Positions 6,326 to 10,971 of a stretch of DNA of 10,971 nucleotides are shown here, piece after piece. The position numbers and the translations under genes were made by a program. The stretch covers positions 1 through 10,971 of the forward strand of contig CAISDR010000630.1 in the NCBI GenBank assembly GCA_903884125.1. The letters run 5' to 3'. This stretch comes from an uncultured bacterium (GTDB lineage Bacteria; Pseudomonadota; Alphaproteobacteria; CAISDR01). The first letter of the stretch is position 1. Each line of letters starts with the position of its first letter. The notes beneath the pieces are model-generated. The model did no database searches. It was given only the letters and a program-made list of their open reading frames with translations, and was not told where the DNA came from.

Positions 6326-7374
6326 CGCGGCATTAAAACCCAATAGTCCAGATCAAGGATAAGAGACGGGTGGGCTTTGCCGTCGGCGGTCTCGGCCGGG
6401 AAATCCGCACAGGGATGATCCTTGGCAGCCCGTGTGCGTAAACGCAGCGCACCAATATCCGTTTGGCCTTTCGGTATTGCCTTGTCCAGCACTTCGCTCC
6501 AGGCAAAGACTGTATTTCCGGCAAACAGCGGGGCTACGTGCCGCCCGCCATTGATGGCCGCAACAAAAAGGGCATTGCCCAGCCCGTTAAAGCTAAGGGC
6601 GCGGGCCAGTGATATCACATGCCCGCCATAGATCAGGCGCTTGCCGAAACGGCCCCGGCTTTCATTATACAGATTGAAATGTACCTTGGCGGTATTCTGA
6701 TACAGCCTTGTGGCAATCTGGTGTTCGGATTCCTCAACCGTCATGCCATCCACATGATCGATTTTTTCACCAATCACATAATCATCAAAGCGCGCGGACT
6801 GTCCCGACCAGCTAGTGTCATAGGCACGGGGATTCAATCCGTTTGGGACAACCAGCTCATCACCGCCTAGGGCAGATTTCAATTCCGGTACAACGCTCGA
6901 CGGCGGTGGACTTGCATTATCCCTTTTGCGCACAAGGACCCAGCGCACATAGTCAATCACCCCAACCTTATGCTGATTGAATCCAGTCGTTCGCACATAG
7001 ACGATGCCGGTATCACCGGCTGATGTTTCTTTAAGACCGATGACGTCGGATGTGGCATTCAGCGTATCGCCCGCAAAGACAGGTGCCAGAAATCTGCCCT
7101 CTGCATAGCCAAGATTGGCGATCGCATTGATCGATACATCCGGCACCGTCTTGCCAAAGACAATGTGAAAAGCCAGAAAATCATCAATCGGCGCGCAGGC
7201 AAGGCCCATTGTCTTTGCCGCCTCGTCCGACGAGGTCAGTGCAAAGCGCGAACCATACAGCGCAAGATACAGACTTGCATCACCGGTCGTAATTGTGCGC
7301 GGCGTGGCATGGATCAGTCTGTCGCCAATATTGAAATCTTCAAAGAACCGGCCCGGATCGGTTTTCATTGCCAT
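6322..7374 (-). CDS. mch: Mesaconyl-CoA hydratase (double MaoC/hotdog-fold enoyl-CoA hydratase)
   Basis: The enzyme interconverts mesaconyl-CoA and beta-methylmalyl-CoA, a step of the ethylmalonyl-CoA pathway for C2 assimilation, in the cytoplasm. The 350-residue length matches the family. It is an internally duplicated MaoC protein: FLAPVFAGDTLNATSDV (95-111) and VAPLFAGNTVFAWSEVL (280-296) occupy equivalent places in the two hotdog halves. From memory, PGRFFEDF near the N-terminus, VFGKTVPD (72-79), ANLGYAEGRF (86-95), ETSAGDTGIVYVRT and YQNTAKVHFN (225-234) closely resemble Rhodobacter mesaconyl-CoA hydratase. The start at 7374 is 3 bases after the mcl2 stop and has a G-rich ribosome binding site upstream. 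A second ATG two codons later is less well spaced. The gene is the second of a two-gene operon with mcl2. Without seeing ccr, ecm and mcl1 elsewhere, pathway membership is inferred. Confidence 0.87.
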   Translation of the reverse strand: MAMKTDPGRFFEDFNIGDRLIHATPRTITTGDASLYLALYGSRFALTSSDEAAKTMGLACAPIDDFLAFHIVFGKTVPDVSINAIANLGYAEGRFLAPVFAGDTLNATSDVIGLKETSAGDTGIVYVRTTGFNQHKVGVIDYVRWVLVRKRDNASPPPSSVVPELKSALGGDELVVPNGLNPRAYDTSWSGQSARFDDYVIGEKIDHVDGMTVEESEHQIATRLYQNTAKVHFNLYNESRGRFGKRLIYGGHVISLARALSFNGLGNALFVAAINGGRHVAPLFAGNTVFAWSEVLDKAIPKGQTDIGALRLRTRAAKDHPCADFPAETADGKAHPSLILDLDYWVLMPR

Positions 7375-7377
7375 GAC

Positions 7378-8307
7378 CTATGCCCCCCGCGTGCCATTGG
7401 CTTCGGCCAGTATCTCGGCATAAGCAAGTACCTTTCGCGCATTGTCCACATGCAGGTTTTCGATCATCCGGCCATCCAGTTGCACCACGCCCTTGCCCTG
7501 GGCGCGGGCTGCCTCAAATGCAGCCACAACCTTGGCCGCGTGTTCGATTTCAGCTTGCGCGGGTGCAAAAGTGCTGTTTGCGATCTCGACCTGTGAGGGA
7601 TGAATCAGTGTCTTGCCGTCAAAGCCCAGATCACGGCCCTGAATGCATTCAGCCTCAAAGCCCGCAATATCTGAAATCGCGTTATACACCCCGTCCAGTA
7701 TGGCCAGTTTCGCGGCCCGTGCTGCCAAAAGCGTCAGGGACAGACACGTCATCAGCGGCCCGCGATCCGGTCTGGATGTGGCCCCGGTTTCCTTGAGCAG
7801 GTCATTGGTGCCCATGACAAAGACCGAAAGGCGCGGCGTTGCAAAGGCGATGGCGCGGGCATCCAGCATGGCAAGCGGTGTTTCCATCATCGCCCAGATC
7901 TTCAGTTCCGCCGGTGCACCGGCAACGCGCAGCCGCTGGTCAATATCCACCAGCTCTGCGGCCGCAGAAATTTTCGGAACCAGTATGGCATCTGCACCGG
8001 ACCGGGCGGCGGCGACCAGATCATCGGCACCCCAGGGCGTGTCCAGCCCGTTGATACGCATCACAACTTCGCGCTGGCCAAACCCACCCTGGGCAATCGT
8101 GGCAAGGACTGCCGCGCGGGCGGTTTCCTTAGCATCAGCCGCGACCGCATCCTCCAGATCCAGAATTACCCCGTCGCAGGGCAGGCTGCGGGCCTTTTCC
8201 ATGGCGCGGGCATTGGCGCCGGGCATATAGAGAACCGACCGACGGGGTCGATAGGCGGGCGCGGTATGGGCAGCGCTGGCGTTTTCCTGTGATAGGGGCA
8301 TGGTCAT
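7378..8307 (-). CDS. mcl2: CitE/HpcH-superfamily malyl-CoA thioesterase (Mcl2-type), possibly malyl-CoA lyase
   Basis: This 309-residue TIM-barrel protein of the CitE family is expected to hydrolyse (3S)-malyl-CoA to malate and CoA, or to act as a malyl-CoA/beta-methylmalyl-CoA lyase. Visible landmarks are RRSVLYMPG (22-30), DLEDAV (50-55), RINGLDTPWG with Arg84, METP with Glu142, MGTNDLLKE with Asp169, and GFDGKTLIHPSQ (228-239). Glu142 and Asp169 fit the metal-ligand pair of the family. From memory, the pattern of IPG/MPG, MGTNDLxKE, DGVYNA, GFDGKTLIHP and ENLH resembles Rhodobacter sphaeroides Mcl2, the thioesterase, more than Mcl1, the lyase. The frame is open to 8370, but the ATG at 8307 has GGGAA 8 bases upstream and fits the family length. 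A second ATG two codons later is possible. It heads the mcl2-mch operon and diverges from pdxY. Confidence 0.82.
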   Translation of the reverse strand: MTMPLSQENASAAHTAPAYRPRRSVLYMPGANARAMEKARSLPCDGVILDLEDAVAADAKETARAAVLATIAQGGFGQREVVMRINGLDTPWGADDLVAAARSGADAILVPKISAAAELVDIDQRLRVAGAPAELKIWAMMETPLAMLDARAIAFATPRLSVFVMGTNDLLKETGATSRPDRGPLMTCLSLTLLAARAAKLAILDGVYNAISDIAGFEAECIQGRDLGFDGKTLIHPSQVEIANSTFAPAQAEIEHAAKVVAAFEAARAQGKGVVQLDGRMIENLHVDNARKVLAYAEILAEANGTRGA

Positions 8308-8437
8308 GACAAATGTTCCCGGCAAAGATTCGGTGCATGAAATCGAAATGGCCTGTTCAGGCTGAAGCATGGCATTATCAGGAATATTCGGTCACCGGAA
8401 TAGTGTGCATGACAAAAGTTATCTGGACTCCCAGGCC
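8308..8437. promoter_or_regulatory. Divergent promoter region between mcl2 and pdxY with several dyads
   Basis: The 130 bases between the two divergent starts contain GCCTGTTCAGGC (8351-8362), overlapping TTCAG-G-CTGAA (8356-8366), the palindrome GAATATTC (8382-8389), CGGT-C-ACCG (8389-8397), and two copies of GGAATA (8381-8386 and 8398-8403). On the minus strand GATAAT (8379-8374) is a plausible -10 box for mcl2, but no good -35 box sits 17 bases upstream. No clear promoter is visible for pdxY. The density of dyads suggests an operator region, though individual ones could be chance. Confidence 0.4.
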
Positions 8438-9253
8438 ATGAACGGGAAATTTGTTCTCTCCATCCAGTCGGATGTGGTCTATGGCCATGTGGGTCTGGCC
8501 GCTGCCCGTCCCATATTTTCAGCACAGGGGATCGAACTGCTGGGCCTACCAACGGTTCTGCTGTCACATCATCCCGGCCATAGCGCACCCAGGGGCCGCG
8601 CAACCCCGGCGACGGAGATGGAATCGCTTGTCGATGGTCTGGAAAGCCTTGGCCTTCTTTCGCGGATAGACATTGTTGCAACTGGCTATTTTGCTCAATC
8701 CGGCCAGATTGCAGCCGCCGCCCGCATCATAGCCCGACTGAAATCCTGTAATCCGGCAGTGCAATTCTGGTGCGATCCGGTTATGGGCGATGAACCACGC
8801 GGTCTGTATGTGCCTGATGCTGTGGCCGATGCTTTATGTGCCGAACTTGTGCCACTGGCTGATCTGTTGCTGCCCAATGCATTTGAAGCGCGATATCTGA
8901 CGGGCATTGACATCCGCGACCGACAAAGCGCGACCGAGGCGGCCCGGTCGCTGGCAACGCGGGAGGTTCTTGTGACCTCAGTGCCCGATGGGCATGATCG
9001 GATCGGCGTTGTGTGGAAATCGCCGGATGACATTCTGTTTGCCGCCGACCGCAGACTGGAATCGGTTGCCGGGGGCATGGGGGACAGTTTTGCCGCCCTG
9101 ATCCTGTGTCAGCGAATGCGCGGCATTGACCGCCCCGCTGCACTCGATCATGCAATGGCAACCCTTCGGGCCTTGCTGGATTTGCCACGTGACCCGGTAC
9201 TGCCGCCGGAACTGCCGCTGGCCAGTGCCAGCTATCTGCTTGCGCCGGGATAA
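8438..9253 (+). CDS. pdxY: Pyridoxal kinase (PdxY/PdxK-like, ribokinase fold)
   Basis: The enzyme phosphorylates pyridoxal to pyridoxal 5'-phosphate with ATP, in the vitamin B6 salvage pathway of the cytoplasm. The 271-residue protein starts with FVLSIQSDVVYGHVG (5-19), the diagnostic PdxY/PdxK N-terminus. CDPVMGD is at 112-118, LLPNAFEARYLTG at 144-156, and the ATP/anion-hole segment AGGMGDSFAA at 211-220, with Asp216 as the expected catalytic base. The usual GTGD is here GMGD. The frame is open from 8369, and a GTG at 8405 with GGAA upstream is an alternative start. I prefer the ATG at 8438 because it aligns with known pyridoxal kinases, although its ribosome binding site is weak. The Sel1 gene follows after 3 bases, so the two are probably co-transcribed. 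The mcl2 operon diverges upstream. Confidence 0.88.
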   Translation: MNGKFVLSIQSDVVYGHVGLAAARPIFSAQGIELLGLPTVLLSHHPGHSAPRGRATPATEMESLVDGLESLGLLSRIDIVATGYFAQSGQIAAAARIIARLKSCNPAVQFWCDPVMGDEPRGLYVPDAVADALCAELVPLADLLLPNAFEARYLTGIDIRDRQSATEAARSLATREVLVTSVPDGHDRIGVVWKSPDDILFAADRRLESVAGGMGDSFAALILCQRMRGIDRPAALDHAMATLRALLDLPRDPVLPPELPLASASYLLAPG

Positions 9254-9256
9254 CGG

Positions 9257-9835
9257 ATGATAAGGCTCGTAATTTTTGGACTGCTGGTTTGTCTGCAATC
9301 GGCGTCGTTTGCATCCGGGGCCGAAAATGACCCGGCAGCGGCCTATCGGATGGGGCGCTATGGCGAAGCGTTCGCTGCCTGGCAGAAATCCGCAGAGGCT
9401 GGCGACAGCGAATCCCAATACCGGCTCAGTAACTGTTTTGCCCGTGGTCTGGGGATTGGCCGCGATCAGGGTCAGGCATTGGTCTGGTTAATGCGTGCCG
9501 CCGAAGGTGGTCATCCCCGTGCCGCCTATGATCTGGCCATGAGCTATGATCGCAAAGGCGGTGATGCGACAGCGATGGTGAAATGGACGCGCATTGCAGC
9601 CCAGCGCGGCGTTCCCGAGGCACAATATAATCTGGCAACCCTATTGGAGGAAGGCGACAAGGTTCCGCGCGATCTGGTGCAGGCTTTTGCTTGGTATCGC
9701 GCTGCTGCCGAAGCGTTTCATTCCGTAGATGACAATGAACATCTGGAACGGATTTCAGCCCAGTTAAGTCCCACGGATCTGAAAAAAGCGCTGGCGCTGG
9801 CATCGGAGATATTGCGAAATGCCGGTGGCAAGTAA
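9257..9835 (+). CDS. Secreted Sel1-repeat (tetratricopeptide-like) protein
   Basis: This 192-residue protein has an N-terminal signal peptide, with a hydrophobic core at residues 3-13. Cleavage is likely after SFA (17-19) or SGA (20-22). Cys12 is not in a proper lipobox, so it is probably a soluble periplasmic or exported protein. The rest is a solenoid of Sel1-like helical pairs: roughly AAWQKSAEAGDSESQYRLSN (40-59), AAEGGHPRAAYDLAMSY (81-97), and IAAQRGVPEAQYNLATLLEE (113-132) leading into QAFAWYRAAAEA (142-153). Such repeats are protein-interaction scaffolds without enzymatic activity, and the partner cannot be told from sequence. The ATG at 9257 is 3 bases after the pdxY stop, with GGGA inside the pdxY end as ribosome binding site, so translation may be coupled. 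It converges on tsaC with a 5-base gap. No functional link to vitamin B6 is evident. Confidence 0.88.
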   Translation: MIRLVIFGLLVCLQSASFASGAENDPAAAYRMGRYGEAFAAWQKSAEAGDSESQYRLSNCFARGLGIGRDQGQALVWLMRAAEGGHPRAAYDLAMSYDRKGGDATAMVKWTRIAAQRGVPEAQYNLATLLEEGDKVPRDLVQAFAWYRAAAEAFHSVDDNEHLERISAQLSPTDLKKALALASEILRNAGGK

Positions 9836-9840
9836 TTTGT

Positions 9841-10797
9841 CTAGCGTTCGCTGGCCGCACGTTTCAGCCGGTCATTGATTGCCTCGCCAATGCCGATCAT
9901 TGGAATCGGCATGACGGCAATCGTTTTGATGTCTGCCTGATCCAGCTGGCGCATCATGGCAAACAGATTCGCCGCTGCCTGACCAAGGTCAGCATCCGGC
10001 GACAGATTTATTTTCGGTCCGGTGAATGCAGGTTCGTTGGGACCAAAGGCAAGAAGTGCCTCGCCAGCATCGGCATGTGTCGCATTCAGGCGAACGCTGG
10101 CACGGGGGGCATAATGACTTTGCAATTGACCCGGACTGGCAAGAATTTCTGATGCCGGTGCGCCGGAAACAATGTCCATTCCAACGGCCGCGCCAATGAC
10201 ATCGCGGACAATGCCGCCGGGTCGCAGCAAATAAATTTTGCCGTTGCTCACCTGCACGACGGTTGATTCAACACCAATCCGCGCCGGTCCGCCATCAATG
10301 ACTGCCGGGATCACTTCTCCAAGCCCCGCGCAGACATGAGCTGCTGTGGTTGGTGACATCATCCCTGATGGATTGGCACTTGGTGCGGCCAGCGGCCTGC
10401 CAAATGCTGAAAGCACGGACTGGAATACCGGATGGGCGGGCTGGCGCAGGGCGATTGTGCGTCCGCCCGGTGTCACCTGCGGTGCAATCGGGGTATTTGG
10501 TTGCAGGGGCAATACCAGCGTCAGCGGGCCGGGCCAGAATGCGGCTGCCAGCGCCAGACTTATGTCATCAAAAAGACCGAGCGACTGGGCCATGGTGATA
10601 TCGGCAACATGCACGATCAGCGGGTTATGGCCCGGCCTGCCTTTGGCTGAAAATATCCGCGATACCGCAGGCACAGACGTGGCATCACCGGCCAGTCCAT
10701 AGACGGTTTCGGTCGGCAGGGCCACGACCTGCGCGCTGTTTAAAAGATCAATGGCGTAAGCAATATCCTGTTCGCCAGTTCCCAATATGCGGATCAT
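9841..10797 (-). CDS. tsaC: L-threonylcarbamoyladenylate synthase, Sua5 type
   Basis: The enzyme makes threonylcarbamoyl-AMP from threonine, bicarbonate and ATP, the first step in forming the t6A37 modification of ANN-decoding tRNAs, and is normally essential. The 318-residue protein has the YrdC/TsaC catalytic domain at about 10-200: LPTETVYGLAGDA (27-39), SAKGRPGHNPL (50-60), FWPGPLTLVLP (87-97), AAPSANPSG (137-145), and IGVESTVV (174-181) leading into LLRPGG (190-195). After a linker containing the conserved SHYAP (227-231), a C-terminal Sua5 Rossmann-like domain extends to the end. The extra domain separates it from the short E. coli TsaC. The ATG at 10797 overlaps the stop codon of the upstream hydrolase gene as ATGA, so the two genes form an operon and are probably translationally coupled. 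It converges with the Sel1 gene. Identification is secure. Confidence 0.96.
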   Translation of the reverse strand: MIRILGTGEQDIAYAIDLLNSAQVVALPTETVYGLAGDATSVPAVSRIFSAKGRPGHNPLIVHVADITMAQSLGLFDDISLALAAAFWPGPLTLVLPLQPNTPIAPQVTPGGRTIALRQPAHPVFQSVLSAFGRPLAAPSANPSGMMSPTTAAHVCAGLGEVIPAVIDGGPARIGVESTVVQVSNGKIYLLRPGGIVRDVIGAAVGMDIVSGAPASEILASPGQLQSHYAPRASVRLNATHADAGEALLAFGPNEPAFTGPKINLSPDADLGQAAANLFAMMRQLDQADIKTIAVMPIPMIGIGEAINDRLKRAASER

Positions 10798-10971
10798 TTC
10801 AGATTGCGGTCAAACAGCGCGAACAGGCGCACCCAGTGACGCTCGGCAGCCTGTTTGTCAAAGACGGCGCGTTTGGGAAATGCAAACCCATGATGGGTTT
10901 TGGCATAGATTTCGACTTCCGCCCTAGTGCCCGCAGCACGCAGCGCTTTTTTCAGATCCTCGATCATGGGC
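10794..10971 (-). CDS. Dienelactone hydrolase family protein, C-terminal fragment (5' part outside window)
   Basis: Only the last 58 residues are visible, starting PMIEDLKKALRAAG and ending LFALFDRNLK. The segment EIYAKTHHGFAFPKR fits the C-terminus of dienelactone hydrolase (carboxymethylenebutenolidase-like) alpha/beta hydrolases. In these the histidine of the HGF motif completes the catalytic triad, and the preceding helix followed by a YxxxxHGF strand is typical. The nucleophile (Cys or Ser) and Asp lie beyond the edge, so activity and substrate cannot be judged. Many such proteins are unspecific esterases rather than enzymes of chlorocatechol breakdown. The TGA stop (10796-10794) overlaps the tsaC start as ATGA. 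This fragment is open at the window edge. Confidence 0.85.
   Translation of the reverse strand, partial: PMIEDLKKALRAAGTRAEVEIYAKTHHGFAFPKRAVFDKQAAERHWVRLFALFDRNLK

Noticed and set aside
7643..8230. Open frame of 195 codons on the plus strand, opposite mcl2
   Set aside because: It is Ser/Ala/Arg-rich with no domain and lies entirely inside the well-supported mcl2 gene. It is explained by GC-rich codon structure.
9257..9325. Sel1 protein as a lipoprotein because of Cys12 after LLV
   Set aside because: The residue before the Cys is Val rather than Gly, Ala or Ser, and the hydrophobic core continues to standard signal peptidase I sites at residues 19-22.
8781..9418. Two overlapping minus-strand open frames opposite pdxY and the Sel1 gene
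   Set aside because: Both are shadows of the plus-strand genes with no recognisable features, and they overlap each other in different frames.

Overview
The window looks like an alphaproteobacterial chromosome of moderate to high GC content, probably from the Rhodospirillales/Rhodobacterales side of the class. The evidence is the sdhC-sdhD-sdhA gene order and a mesaconyl-CoA hydratase plus malyl-CoA-thioesterase-like pair of the type used with the ethylmalonyl-CoA pathway. Species-level assignment is not possible from the sequence alone. No tRNA, rRNA, CRISPR array, transposase or phage gene was found.

Layout. (1) Positions 1-1892, minus strand: a tightly packed succinate dehydrogenase operon, sdhC-sdhD-sdhA, with sdhA running off the left edge. 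(2) Positions 1893-2302: a divergent intergenic region holding the sdh leader and the leader of the next gene. (3) Positions 2303-6314, plus strand: a zinc-free MDR-family oxidoreductase, then a large secreted reprolysin-like metalloprotease with a two-copy C-terminal module. (4) Positions 6322-8307, minus strand: a two-gene operon for a Mcl2-type malyl-CoA thioesterase (CitE superfamily) and mesaconyl-CoA hydratase, which process C4/C5 acyl-CoA intermediates. (5) Positions 8438-9835, plus strand: a pyridoxal kinase and a secreted Sel1-repeat protein. (6) Positions 9841-10971, minus strand: the 3' end of a dienelactone hydrolase, overlapping a Sua5-type threonylcarbamoyl-AMP synthase.

How the genes work together. 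Malate/malyl-CoA and mesaconyl-CoA chemistry (mcl2, mch) connects to the TCA cycle, and succinate dehydrogenase handles the resulting C4 flux. As I recall, these genes lie next to each other on one strand in Rhodobacter sphaeroides. Here a plus-strand block of about 4 kb (oxidoreductase and metalloprotease) separates them, which is the most notable large-scale feature.

Most of the window is ordinary housekeeping sequence. I found no convincing new multi-gene system. The better leads are local: a 9-bp hairpin burying the ribosome binding site of the protease gene, the interruption of the mcl2-mch-sdh neighbourhood, overlapping dyads between the divergent mcl2 and pdxY genes, and a perfect inverted repeat containing the stop codons of two convergent genes.
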